The translations under genes were made by a program, and so were the position numbers. 41,201 nt of DNA from Astrobacterium formosum (GTDB taxonomy: Bacteria; Pseudomonadota; Alphaproteobacteria; Rhizobiales; Xanthobacteraceae): positions 1 through 41,201 of the forward strand of contig JAVDCA010000041.1 of the NCBI GenBank assembly GCA_030848545.1, given 5' to 3'. Of the stretch, positions 25,508 to 33,308 are shown one piece after another (position 1 is the stretch's first letter; every line of letters begins with the position of its first letter). The notes beneath the pieces were generated by a model. That model made no database searches. It saw only the letters and a list, made by a program, of their open reading frames with translations, and had not been told where the DNA came from.

Positions 25508-26353
25508 TCAATCCCGCAGCAATTCGTTGATGGACGTCTTCGAGCGCGTCTTCTCGTCGACCCGCTTGACGATGACCGCGCAGGCGAGGCCGGGGCCGGG
25601 CTTGCCGTCGCGCATGGGCTTGCCCGGCATCGAACCCGGCACCACCACCGAATAGGGCGGCACCTCGCCCATGAAGACCTCCCCGGTTTCGCGGTCGACG
25701 ACGCGGGTGGAGGCGCCCAGGAACACCCCCATGGCGAGCACCGAACCGGTGCGCAGGACAAAACCCTCGGCGACCTCGGAGCGGGCGCCGACGAAGCAGT
25801 TGTCCTCGATGATCACCGGTCCGGCCTGCAGGGGCTCGAGCACGCCGCCGATGCCGGCGCCGCCGGAGATGTGACAGTTCTTGCCGATCTGCGCACACGA
25901 ACCGACCGTCGCCCAGGTATCGATCATGGTGCCGGAGTCCACATAGGCGCCGAGATTGACGAAGGACGGCATCAGCACCACGCCAGGGGCGATATAGGCC
26001 GAGCGGCGCACGACGCAGCTCGGCACGGCGCGGAAGCCCGCCGCCTTGAACTGGGCCTCGCCCCAGCCGGAGAACTTCGACGGCACCTTGTCCCACCAGG
26101 CCGCCCCGCCGGGGCCGCCGGCGATCGTCGTCATGTCGTTCAAGCGGAACGACAGCAACACCGCCTTCTTGAGCCACTGGTTGACCTGCCAGCGGCCGTC
26201 GCCCTGGCGCTCGGCGACGCGCGCCTTGCCGCTATCGAGGAGTTCGAGGGCCGCCTCGACCGCCTCGCGCACGGGGCCCTTGGTGGTCGGACCGATATCG
26301 TTCCTGGCCTCGAAGGCGGCATCGATGGTCTTGGCGAGTTCGGCGTGCGGCAT
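25508..26353 (-). CDS. dapD: Tetrahydrodipicolinate N-succinyltransferase
   Basis: The 281-residue enzyme transfers succinyl from succinyl-CoA to tetrahydrodipicolinate in the lysine/DAP pathway. The N-terminal helical domain (1-100) is followed by a left-handed beta-helix built of hexapeptide turns ([30 protein letters not shown] onward, in parts) with [21 protein letters not shown], a DapD hallmark. The C-terminal extension ([20 protein letters not shown]) is typical for the proteobacterial trimeric form. Length is normal. It heads a minus-strand run that ends with dapE. Confidence 0.96.
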   Translation of the reverse strand: MPHAELAKTIDAAFEARNDIGPTTKGPVREAVEAALELLDSGKARVAERQGDGRWQVNQWLKKAVLLSFRLNDMTTIAGGPGGAAWWDKVPSKFSGWGEAQFKAAGFRAVPSCVVRRSAYIAPGVVLMPSFVNLGAYVDSGTMIDTWATVGSCAQIGKNCHISGGAGIGGVLEPLQAGPVIIEDNCFVGARSEVAEGFVLRTGSVLAMGVFLGASTRVVDRETGEVFMGEVPPYSVVVPGSMPGKPMRDGKPGPGLACAVIVKRVDEKTRSKTSINELLRD

Positions 26354-26721
26354 CGTGGAATCCTCAAACCCTGGCGGAATGTCGCGCGGTAGTCATGGCA
26401 ATCGGAACCCCATGTCAAGCGCCGGGCGCGGCGGTGCGGTGCCGGCCGGCCGAAACGCGCTTCACGCTACCAATATACCTCAGACCAGATCGTGACCGAT
26501 GTCTCGTTTGCCGTCATTGCGAGCGGAGCGAAGCAGTCCAGCTCGCTGTTCGTGGCCCTGGATTGCTTCGTCGCTGCGCTCCTAGAAGTAAGTGGGAGAC
26601 CATGAACTCGCCCCGCGGTTCCCTCCCCCTGCAAGGGGGAGGGAGCAGGCTGCGGGCACGGCAACTTTCATCCAACGCGGGTCGGCCGAAGGTCGGTGCC
26701 GAACTCGCAATGACGAGACCG
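26354..26721. other. Gene-free stretch with two palindromic repeats
   Basis: No supported gene in 368 bases between dapD and the acetyltransferase gene. 26512-26581 holds two facing copies of the CATTGCGAGCGGAGCGAAGC element (right copy altered by a 3-base insertion). 26621-26643 is a perfect hairpin, CCCTCCCCCT-GCA-AGGGGGAGGG. Both families recur elsewhere in the window. The dapD promoter should lie near 26360-26500, where I see no convincing boxes. Confidence 0.7.
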
Positions 26722-27276
26722 TCATCGCGACACCGGCCGGGCCGGATTGCCGACCACGGTGGTGCCGGGCGCGACGTCGCGCGTCACTACGGCGCCGGCG
26801 CCGATGAGTGCGTCGTCGCCGATGGTCACGCCGGGCAGGATGATGGCGCCGCCGCCGATCCACACATTATGGCCGATCGTCACCGGTCGGCCGAACTCGA
26901 GGCCCGAGGCGCGCTCGGCGGCGCCGCGCGGATGGTCGGCGGTAAGGATCTGGACGTTGGGGCCGATCTGGGTCTTGTCGCCGACCGTGACCGCGACGAC
27001 GTCGAGGACGACGCCGCCGAAATTCATGAACACGCCGTCGCCAAGGCTGATGTTGTAGCCGTAGTCGCAGTGGAACGGCGGCCTGACCTCGACATTCTCC
27101 CCGACCGCGGCGAAGCGCTCCACGAGCAGGCCGCGCCGCTCCGCCGGCGCGAGCCCGAGGGCGGCGTTGTAGCGAACCAGCCAGGCGGCAGCGGCGCGCT
27201 GGTCGGCCTGGATCTCGGGCGAGGCGGAATTGTAGAGCTCGCCCGCCAGCATCTTGTCTTTTTCGGTGCGGTTCAT
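26722..27276 (-). CDS. Maltose O-acetyltransferase-like enzyme
   Basis: The 184-residue protein has the N-terminal Mac domain (MNRTEKDKMLAGELYNSASPEI) and a left-handed beta-helix with PFHCDYGYNISLGDGVFMNFG and the catalytic-type histidine in TADHP. It matches the LacA/Maa/NodL group, which moves acetyl from acetyl-CoA to sugar hydroxyls. Sugar specificity is unknown; in rhizobia relatives act on Nod factors, but nothing here suggests symbiosis genes. GGGAGG precedes the ATG. It starts two bases after the secreted-protein gene, so the two share a message. Confidence 0.9.
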   Translation of the reverse strand: MNRTEKDKMLAGELYNSASPEIQADQRAAAAWLVRYNAALGLAPAERRGLLVERFAAVGENVEVRPPFHCDYGYNISLGDGVFMNFGGVVLDVVAVTVGDKTQIGPNVQILTADHPRGAAERASGLEFGRPVTIGHNVWIGGGAIILPGVTIGDDALIGAGAVVTRDVAPGTTVVGNPARPVSR

Positions 27277-27278
27277 CG

Positions 27279-27692
27279 TCAACCTCCCGGCAAGGGGCAC
27301 GGCTCGACCGGCGTCGCCGCATGCGGGCTTGTGGCCGGCGGAGCATCGTCGAGACGAAACAGGAAACGCCCCCCGGATGCAAACACCGCGAGGCAGAAAT
27401 CGGGACGCTCGGAGTCCGCCAGCGTGACGCAGATGCGGCCGTCGGCGATCGTATAGCGGCCATGGGACGGGGCAAGGTCGCGGGCGCGCCGGTAGCGACC
27501 ATCGGCCAAGAATTCGTGCGGCCCGACCCCGACCGGCCAGGGCTGCGGCGGGCACGCGGCCCTGCCCACGAAGGTGGCGCGGATAGTCTCGTCAGAAAGA
27601 GGTCCCGTGGCGAGCATGGGTGGCGCAGGCGCGTCGGCCGACAAGATGAGGGCCGATGCGCCGGCCGCGAGCATTCGCGTGATCACGAACAT
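27279..27692 (-). CDS. Secreted protein of unknown function
   Basis: The 137-residue product begins MFVITRMLAAGASALILSADAPAPP, a probable signal peptide cleaved near residue 20-22. The mature part has six or so short strands and four cysteines (ACPPQPW, RICVTL, DFCLAVF, EPCPLPGG) that could form two disulfides in the periplasm. GRYRRARDLAPSHGRYTIADGRICVTL resembles small beta-sandwich hypothetical proteins where a term is tested for presence or absence, but I do not recognise the family. The start at 27692 is chosen because it opens the signal peptide. It is coupled to the acetyltransferase downstream. Confidence 0.6.
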   Translation of the reverse strand: MFVITRMLAAGASALILSADAPAPPMLATGPLSDETIRATFVGRAACPPQPWPVGVGPHEFLADGRYRRARDLAPSHGRYTIADGRICVTLADSERPDFCLAVFASGGRFLFRLDDAPPATSPHAATPVEPCPLPGG

Positions 27693-27747
27693 GGCCCGCC
27701 ATTCCAGCGCGGCTCGACGCGGCCGATGGCGATGTGCCTCCACAGGA

Positions 27748-28059
27748 TCATCCGCCGCACGCCGCCTGCAGCGACATCACCACAAAAGCCGCGAGAAGGC
27801 ACAAAGCACCACTGCGCATCCACATCTGCTCGTGATGCAGGAATGCGATGGAGCGAGTGAGGGCGTGCAACACCAGTGGCTGCAGCAGATCGGGCTCCTT
27901 CAATCGGATCTGCATCTCTTCGAGGCGGAGCTTCTCCTCCCGAAGCCCAGAACCAAGAAACGTCGGCACGGCCAGCAGGATCGACCCGACAACGCCCAGA
28001 AAGCCGACCCAAAGATCAGCGGTCGCAAGCACCCAAGACAATGTCGGCAACGTACACAT
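27748..28059 (-). CDS. Small membrane protein of unknown function
   Basis: The 103-residue ORF has a hydrophobic segment near the start (LWVGFLGVVGSILLAVPTFLG, about 16-36 in parts), an amphipathic charged helix (REEKLRLEEMQIRLKEPD) and a second hydrophobic segment near the end (ALCLLAAFVVMSLQAAC). The form is two spans with a cytoplasmic or periplasmic helix between. No ribosome site is clear before 28059, and the true start may differ. It follows the HTH-alphaCTD gene by 17 bases and could be a third member of that operon. Family not recognised. Confidence 0.5.
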   Translation of the reverse strand: MCTLPTLSWVLATADLWVGFLGVVGSILLAVPTFLGSGLREEKLRLEEMQIRLKEPDLLQPLVLHALTRSIAFLHHEQMWMRSGALCLLAAFVVMSLQAACGG

Positions 28060-28076
28060 GGCAACCGGTGGCCCGT

Positions 28077-28697
28077 TCACTCGCTGCCGTGACGCTTCTG
28101 CGCCGCGGCAACGTCGAGGTAGGCCGCCGGATCGGACGGCCAAACAGGCAGTTCCATGCCGAGATGCAGTCCCATGCTCGCCAGAGCCGCCTTGATTTCA
28201 TCGAGAGACTTGCGGCCGAAGGCAGGCGCGTGCAGCAGGTCCGACTCGCTCTTCTGTACCAGTTCGCCCACATAGGTGATGTTGTCGTTTCTCAATTGGT
28301 TCACGGTGCCGGCGCTGAGATCGACATCGTCGACCCGGCGCAGGAGCACCGGATCGACGCCGACCATCTCTTCCGTGGACCGCGACTGCGTGGCATCGCG
28401 CGTGGACAGAACCAGTTCCTGTCCGCAAGCGTCGAGAAAACGCACCATGAAGTCGAGCGACGGCATGTCGTCGACGCGCCCGCTCTCGACCTGCGAGATA
28501 CGCGCCTGGCTGACGCCGAGCAACCGTTCGAGGTCGACCTGCCGCAGGCCGCTGCGGCGGCGGGCGTCGCGCAGCAACTTGGCGGCCGTGCGGGCGGTGT
28601 CGACCTCCAGCCATGCGACACGCGCCTTCGGGTCCTTGGCGAGGCCGGAAAGCAGGTCGGACAACGTCGTATCGGTCACGTCTTCGCGAGAGCCCAT
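28077..28697 (-). CDS. HTH protein fused to an RNA polymerase alpha C-terminal domain
   Basis: The 206-residue protein has an XRE-type HTH at about residues 37-75 ([34 protein letters not shown]) and from about 115 to 187 a plain copy of the alpha-subunit [51 protein letters not shown]. Aligned to E. coli alpha, N268, G296, K298, S299 and E302 are kept (here N133, G161, K163, S164, E167), but R265, the main DNA contact, is G130. It is far too short to be the alpha subunit itself. GAGGGAG precedes the ATG. It overlaps an unassigned upstream ORF by 22 bases, like an antitoxin behind its toxin. Domain calls are strong; the joint function is unknown. Confidence 0.88.
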   Translation of the reverse strand: MGSREDVTDTTLSDLLSGLAKDPKARVAWLEVDTARTAAKLLRDARRRSGLRQVDLERLLGVSQARISQVESGRVDDMPSLDFMVRFLDACGQELVLSTRDATQSRSTEEMVGVDPVLLRRVDDVDLSAGTVNQLRNDNITYVGELVQKSESDLLHAPAFGRKSLDEIKAALASMGLHLGMELPVWPSDPAAYLDVAAAQKRHGSE

Positions 28698-29086
28698 GTG
28701 GCTCGTCTCCCTCGGATACGGCGGTCGGCGCTGGCGGCGATGAGCGCTACGCGCGTGGCCACATGCATCGCCTGCCCGGGTCGTGGGCAGAATTCGGAGG
28801 CGAGCAGCATGATGTCCGGCGTCGACAAAAGGCCATTCGCGGGGACATCGAAGGTGAGCCGGACGCCGGCATCTTCGAACAGCAACACGTTCTCGGCCTC
28901 GGTTCGTTCGAGAAGCTCTCGCATCTCGATCGGGTTGAACCCGTCTCTGGCCACATCGAGCAACAGTTTCAACGCGCTCCAGTAGCCGCGATACCGGCCC
29001 TGTGCCGCCACTCGTGCGGTCAGGGTGATGAATTCGCGGCGCGCATCGAAATCATCGGCCACGGCATAAAAGAGATCACCCTTCAT
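28676..29086 (-). CDS. Unassigned partner of the HTH-alphaCTD protein
   Basis: This 136-residue protein ([20 protein letters not shown]...) shows no motif I can name. It is mixed alpha/beta, with [37 protein letters not shown] in parts suggesting helices, then a strand-like GVRLTFDVP and a basic end ([17 protein letters not shown]). It lacks the RelE, PIN, HicA or MazF patterns. The ATG at 29086 is chosen; the frame also opens with TTG at 29125, but a palindrome lies between them. It is the first gene of the unit and overlaps the regulator by 22 bases. Toxin, enzyme or structural partner all remain open. Confidence 0.72.
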   Translation of the reverse strand: MKGDLFYAVADDFDARREFITLTARVAAQGRYRGYWSALKLLLDVARDGFNPIEMRELLERTEAENVLLFEDAGVRLTFDVPANGLLSTPDIMLLASEFCPRPGQAMHVATRVALIAASADRRIRGRRATWALAKT

Positions 29087-29087
29087 A

Positions 29088-29103
29088 ATAAGCCTGAGCT
29101 TAT
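29088..29103 (-). promoter_or_regulatory. Candidate operator of the HTH-alphaCTD unit
   Basis: On the minus strand ATAAGC-TCAG-GCTTAT is a perfect 6-bp inverted repeat, ending one base before the ATG of the unassigned ORF. It lies in an AT-rich patch and overlaps a -10-like TATAAG. A site of this kind suits autoregulation by the HTH protein encoded second in the unit. No clear -35 box at ideal spacing was found. Confidence 0.5.
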
Positions 29104-29137
29104 AAATATCAAGGTCGATCCGCAACCATAGCGCGCG

Positions 29138-29854
29138 TCACGGGCGGGTCAAAATATCCGACAGGAACCCCGCAAGATCGTCGGTGACGTGGTCCACATG
29201 GGGGGCGTCGCGGCCGGCGAGCTCCCAGTCTTCGCGGAGCACTTCGCGCGTGCCTTCCGGAACCACCAGCACGGTGGTCATGCCGAGCGTGTGCGGGACT
29301 TCGAGATTGCGGGCGAGATCCTCGAACATCGCCGCCCTGGCGGGATCGACGCCATGGCACTTGAGGAAACGGTCATAGACCTGCGGCAAGGGTTTCGGCT
29401 CGAGATCGGCGGCCGCGATGTCGAACACGTCCTCGAAATGGCGATCGATGTCGAGGCGCGCCAATACCGCGCCCGCATGCTTGCGGGTGCCGTTGGTGAG
29501 GATGAGCTTGCGGCCCGGCAACTGCTCCAGCGCGTCGCCCAGCGCCGGATTGGGCACCAGCGGCGAATGATCGATCTGGTGCACGAATTCGAGGAAATCG
29601 TCCGGATCCATGCCGTGCTCGCTCATCATGCCGCGCATGGAGGTGCCGTAGCGCTTGTAATAGTCCTTCTGCAGCCGGAACGCGTCGTCCTTGGTGATCT
29701 TGAGGAAGCGCGAGATGTAGTCGCGGATGCGCTCGTCCACCTGCTGCCACAGGTTGAGGTGGTGCGGATAGAGCGTGTTGTCGAGATCGAACACCCAGGT
29801 CTCCACATGGGCGAAACCGCGGCGGGCGTCGAGATCGGCGATGTGCGGGTGCAT
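29138..29854 (-). CDS. Pyrimidine 5'-nucleotidase (HAD family)
   Basis: The 238-residue HAD hydrolase has motif I FDLDNTLYP with D23 and D25, motif II TNGTRKHA, the lysine in LEPKPLPQVY and motif IV MFEDLARN. It follows SDT1/PHM8-type pyrimidine 5'-nucleotidases, which remove phosphate from UMP/CMP or related compounds. In Bradyrhizobium-like genomes it lies near dapD; here six genes intervene. The start ATG 29854 is followed by MHPHIADL. Reads on its own and ends 52 bases before the next start on this strand. Confidence 0.92.
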   Translation of the reverse strand: MHPHIADLDARRGFAHVETWVFDLDNTLYPHHLNLWQQVDERIRDYISRFLKITKDDAFRLQKDYYKRYGTSMRGMMSEHGMDPDDFLEFVHQIDHSPLVPNPALGDALEQLPGRKLILTNGTRKHAGAVLARLDIDRHFEDVFDIAAADLEPKPLPQVYDRFLKCHGVDPARAAMFEDLARNLEVPHTLGMTTVLVVPEGTREVLREDWELAGRDAPHVDHVTDDLAGFLSDILTRP

Positions 29855-30076
29855 GGAATCGGAATTCGCTGCTTTCGGAACTCCTACATATGGGGCGCGG
29901 ACCGCGGCGGCAATCCGGCCGGCCGCGGCGCGGGCACGGTCCTGCCCGCCAAGCTCCTGAAATCATTGGTGGCAATTTTTCGTTCCCGGGGCTGAACCTG
30001 AGGCCCGGCAGCGGACGACTAAGCGGATCGACGGGCGGGGGCGCCATGTCCACCTCCAGCACGAAGGAACACCCCC

Positions 30077-31042
30077 GTGACCGCCCTTTATCGCCACCGG
30101 CTGCCGCAGCTCGATGATCGCCTGTTCCTCACCGACGGCGGGCTCGAGACCACACTCGTATTCCACGACGGCATGGATTTGCCGTGCTTTGCCTCGTTCC
30201 CGCTCCTCGACAGCGGGGCCGGGCTGAAACGTCTGCGCGACTATTACGCCCAGTACGCCATGATCGCGGTCGCGAACCGGCGCGGCTTCGTCCTCGAAAC
30301 GCCGACATGGCGGGCCAATCCCGACTGGGGCAGGAGGCTCGGCTACGACCTTGCGGCCCTCGACGACGTCAACCGCCGCGCCATCACGCTGATGGAGGAG
30401 ATTCGCCGGCACTATGCCGTCGCCGCCTCCCCGATGGTGATCAGCGGCTGTCTCGGACCGCGCGGCGACGGCTACCAGGCGGACGGCGCCATGACGGCGA
30501 AGGCCGCGCAGGACTATCACGCCCGCCAGATCGAGGTGTTCGCGTCGACCGCCGCCGACATGATCGCCGCCTTCACGATGACATACCCGGACGAGGCGGT
30601 CGGCATCGTCAACGCGGCGCATGCCGCCGGCCTGCCGTCGGCGATCTCGTTCACGCTCGAGACCGATGGCCGGCTGCCGTCCGGCGACACGTTGCGCGAC
30701 GCCATCGCCCGCGTCGACGACGCGACCTCGGGCGCGGCCGCCTACTTCATGATCAACTGCGCCCACCCGACCCATTTCGGGCACGAGCTCGGCGGCGACG
30801 ACGGCGGCAAAGACGACGGTTGGCTTTCCCGCATACGCGGCGTGCGCGCCAACGCGTCCAGGAGAAGCCACGCCGAACTCGACAATTCCACCGATCTCGA
30901 CGACGGCGACCCGGCCGAACTGGGCCGCGAGATCGCCGCGCTCAAGCGCACGCTGCCCGGCCTCGCCGTGCTCGGCGGCTGCTGCGGCACCGACCACCGC
31001 CACGTGGAGGAGATCGGCTTCTCGTGCCGCGAAGCGGCGTGA
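30077..31042 (+). CDS. Homocysteine S-methyltransferase-family protein
   Basis: The 321-residue protein has the fold and zinc ligands of the BHMT/MmuM family: C228 in MINCAHP and C302/C303 in LGGCCGTD, plus LTDGGLETTL at the start and the repeated SGCLGPRGDGY. It would transfer a methyl group to homocysteine from S-methylmethionine, betaine or a related donor. Start is GTG 30077 with AAGGA nine bases upstream. The insertion GHELGGDDGGKDDGW in the C-terminal part is more acidic than usual. It is convergent with the pit gene. Confidence 0.92.
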   Translation: MTALYRHRLPQLDDRLFLTDGGLETTLVFHDGMDLPCFASFPLLDSGAGLKRLRDYYAQYAMIAVANRRGFVLETPTWRANPDWGRRLGYDLAALDDVNRRAITLMEEIRRHYAVAASPMVISGCLGPRGDGYQADGAMTAKAAQDYHARQIEVFASTAADMIAAFTMTYPDEAVGIVNAAHAAGLPSAISFTLETDGRLPSGDTLRDAIARVDDATSGAAAYFMINCAHPTHFGHELGGDDGGKDDGWLSRIRGVRANASRRSHAELDNSTDLDDGDPAELGREIAALKRTLPGLAVLGGCCGTDHRHVEEIGFSCREAA

Positions 31043-31073
31043 CGGGGTTGCCGCAATAGTGCACCTGACTTCA

Positions 31074-31197
31074 CCTCTCCCCGCTTGCGGGGAGAGGTCG
31101 ACGCGCGAAGCGCGGCGGGTGAGGGAGCGTTGTCGCGGGCTCCGCGCTCGCGGCCAGAGCCCCTCACCCCGACCCTCTCCCCGCAAGCGGGGAGAGG
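31074..31197. terminator. Two hairpins between convergent genes
   Basis: 31074-31097 (CCTCTCCCCGC-TT-GCGGGGAGAGG) and 31174-31197 (same arms with AA loop) have 11-bp perfect stems and sit exactly 100 bases apart, between convergent hmt-like and pit genes. Together they can end transcripts from both sides. They belong to the CCTC/GAGG hairpin family seen through the window. Confidence 0.65.
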
Positions 31198-31209
31198 GAG
31201 CAGGGAGCG

Positions 31210-32217
31210 CTACACGAACAGTCCCACCACCAGATACGCGAAGGCGGCGATGAAGGCGGCGGCGGGAATCGTGATCACCCAGGCGACCACGATGCCGTTG
31301 GCCACCTTCCAGCGCACCGCCGAGGCGCGGCGCGCGGCGCCGACGCCGATGATCGCGCCCGTGATGGTGTGGGTGGTCGATACCGGCACGCCCATGAACG
31401 TCGCGACGAACAGCGTGATGGCGCCGCCGGTCTCGGCACAGAAACCCTGCACCGGCGTCAGCCTGGTGATCTTCGAGCCCATGGTCTTGACGATGCGCCA
31501 GCCGCCGCACAGCGTGCCGAGCGCCATGGCGGTCTGGCAGGCGATCACGATCCAGAACGGCACGTGGAAGCCGCCCTCCATGTAGCCTTGCGAATACAAC
31601 AGCACGGCGATGATCCCCATGGTCTTCTGGGCGTCGTTGCCGCCATGGCCGAGCGAATACATCGAAGCGGAGACGAACTGCAGCGTCCGGAACGTGCTGT
31701 CGACCGCGTAGGGCGTCGCGCGCACGAACAGCCACGACACGACCAGGGTCAGGAGCAGCGCCAGCACGAAGCCGACCAGCGGCGACAGCACGATCGCCGC
31801 CGCCGCCTTGCCGAGCCCGCCCCACACCACCGCGACGAGACCGGCCTTGGCGATGCCGGCGCCGACGAGGCCGCCGATGAGCGCGTGCGACGACGACGAC
31901 GGAATGCCGGTCAGCCAAGTGAGCACGTTCCACGCGATGGCGCCGGTGAGCGCACCGAAGATCACCCGGGGATCGACGAGGTTGGGGTCGATGATGCCGG
32001 TGCCGAGCGTCTCGGCGACGTGCAGGCCAAAGAACAGGAAGGCGATGAAGTTGAAGAACGCCGCCCAGAAGACCGCATAGACGGGCTTGAGCACGCGCGT
32101 CGACACGATGGTGGCGATCGAGTTCGCTGCGTCGTGCAGGCCGTTGAGGAAGTCGAACAGGAGCGCGACCGCGATCAGGGCGACGAGAAACGGCAGCGCG
32201 AGGGAGACCGATTGCAT
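31210..32217 (-). CDS. pit: Inorganic phosphate transporter, Pit family
   Basis: The 335-residue protein has about ten membrane spans and both Pit signatures, DFLNGLHDAANSIAT near residue 25 and SLGHGGNDAQKTMG near 190, the duplicated motif of PF01384. TGIPSSSSHALIGG and VPVSTTHTITGAIIG are the paired helix-break motifs. It is a low-affinity, proton- or metal-coupled phosphate importer of the inner membrane. The DUF47 partner gene lies directly upstream, five bases away, in the pair order usual for rhizobia (orfA-pit of Sinorhizobium). Confidence 0.94.
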   Translation of the reverse strand: MQSVSLALPFLVALIAVALLFDFLNGLHDAANSIATIVSTRVLKPVYAVFWAAFFNFIAFLFFGLHVAETLGTGIIDPNLVDPRVIFGALTGAIAWNVLTWLTGIPSSSSHALIGGLVGAGIAKAGLVAVVWGGLGKAAAAIVLSPLVGFVLALLLTLVVSWLFVRATPYAVDSTFRTLQFVSASMYSLGHGGNDAQKTMGIIAVLLYSQGYMEGGFHVPFWIVIACQTAMALGTLCGGWRIVKTMGSKITRLTPVQGFCAETGGAITLFVATFMGVPVSTTHTITGAIIGVGAARRASAVRWKVANGIVVAWVITIPAAAFIAAFAYLVVGLFV

Positions 32218-32222
32218 GGGGC

Positions 32223-32864
32223 TCAGACGTGTTCGATGACGACGCCGTGCAACTCGTTGGCGACGTCGTCGAAGCGGTCGACCACCTTCTCCAGGTGATC
32301 GTAAACCTCGCTGCCGGCGATGTAGTCCATCGGGTTCGATTGCGACCTCTCGAACAGCTCCTTGAGGCCCAGATCGTGCAGATCGTCGGCGCGGCCCTCG
32401 AGCTGGGAGATCTGCTCGGTCAGGCTGGCGATGCGGGTCGCCTCCCGGTCGATCGAGCGCAACAGCGGCAGCGCCTCTTCGACCAGGACGGCGCATTTGA
32501 CGATGATGTCGCCCATCTCCCGCATCTGCGGCTGGAAATCACGGATGTTGAACAGCATCACCGCCTTGGCGGTCTTCTGCATCTGGTCGATGGAGTTGTC
32601 CATCGAGGTGATGAGGTCCTTGATGTCGCCGCGATCGATCGGCGTGATGAAGGTACGCCGGACCGCGATCAGCACCTCGCGGGTGACGGCATCCGCTTCG
32701 CTCTCGCGTTCGGTCACGAGACGGAAGTGCTGCGGCACCGTCTCGCCGCCGTCGAGCATGGCACGCAGAGCCTCGGCACCGGCGACGACGACGCGGGAAT
32801 GCTGTGAAAACAGGTCGAAAAAACGCTCTTCGCGCGGCAACATGGCGCGAAACCAGGCGAGCAT
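32223..32864 (-). CDS. DUF47 PhoU-like protein, Pit accessory
   Basis: The 213-residue protein is nearly all alpha-helical with the PhoU/DUF47 pattern: FRAMLPREERFFDLF, ADAVTREVLIAVRRTFITPIDRGDI, LITSMDNSIDQMQKTAKA. It acts in the cytoplasm with Pit and is thought to adjust phosphate uptake. GGAGGGGG lies before ATG 32864; the open frame further upstream to 33077 crosses the repeat region and is not coding. In Sinorhizobium meliloti the orfA-pit pair is repressed by PhoB; I see no good Pho box here. Confidence 0.93.
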   Translation of the reverse strand: MLAWFRAMLPREERFFDLFSQHSRVVVAGAEALRAMLDGGETVPQHFRLVTERESEADAVTREVLIAVRRTFITPIDRGDIKDLITSMDNSIDQMQKTAKAVMLFNIRDFQPQMREMGDIIVKCAVLVEEALPLLRSIDREATRIASLTEQISQLEGRADDLHDLGLKELFERSQSNPMDYIAGSEVYDHLEKVVDRFDDVANELHGVVIEHV

Positions 32865-33308
32865 GGCCCCCTCCGGACATTTCCAGGCCGGCACATAAAC
32901 CCAAAACCGGAGGCATTGCACCCCCCGTTCGCGCGGTTTGCGACAGTTTAATGAACGGACTGCGTGCCCCGGCGCCGCCTGTTCGCGCCCGACGGGTACC
33001 GACCCGGCAGCGAACACCGCCCGAGCCACGGGAAAACGACGGCGGTCGGCCCGACCGCAAGCCTTGGTCGATTGCAAGGCTTAGTCGATTGCAAGGCTTG
33101 GTCGATTGCAAGACCTGATCGATTTCAAGACATGGTGGACGATCTTCGAATCGTCGCGAACAGCCATCGGCTGCCGCCAGGCAGGCCCGTCCCGCCACTT
33201 GCCGTTACCCCATGGGGCGTGCGCCCCGGCTCCGTGACGCTTGCGCGATCCGCCGCCATCGTGCTGGTGTCGCCATGCTGTCCTGCACGTGCCCGAAGGA
33301 ACCCGCTG
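32865..33308. other. 444-base intergenic stretch between divergent genes
   Basis: No supported gene. It carries the promoters of the DUF47-pit operon (leftward) and the M20 amidohydrolase (rightward), and five 17-bp tandem repeats at 33053-33137. I found no convincing Pho box; CTGTCGC on the minus strand near 32940 is only a weak half-site. Confidence 0.6.
33053..33137. repeat. Five tandem 17-bp repeats
   Basis: Five units abut exactly: 33053-33069, 33070-33086, 33087-33103, 33104-33120 and 33121-33137. The consensus is GATTGCAAGGCTTGGTC. Units 2 and 3 differ by one base; the outer units have three to seven differences. It lies about 190 bases upstream of the DUF47 gene and 170 upstream of the amidohydrolase. 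The 17-base period, about one and a half helical turns, may fit repeated protein binding or may just be slippage. Confidence 0.85.

Noticed and set aside
28077-28697. The protein being a true RNA polymerase alpha subunit
   Set aside because: It lacks the alpha N-terminal assembly domain entirely, carries an HTH instead and is not in a ribosomal-protein operon.
29963-31933. Minus-strand 656-codon open frame crossing the homocysteine methyltransferase gene and pit
   Set aside because: It crosses two supported genes and two hairpins and has no recognisable domain.
32930-32960. Pho box upstream of the DUF47-pit operon
   Set aside because: Only one weak CTGTCGC half-site on the minus strand, with no second half at 11-base spacing.
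33053-33137. CRISPR array
   Set aside because: Units abut with no spacers and are only 17 bases, so this is a tandem repeat and not a CRISPR.
33053-33137. Replication iterons
   Set aside because: No rep gene, DnaA boxes or plasmid functions nearby; the surroundings are chromosomal housekeeping genes.
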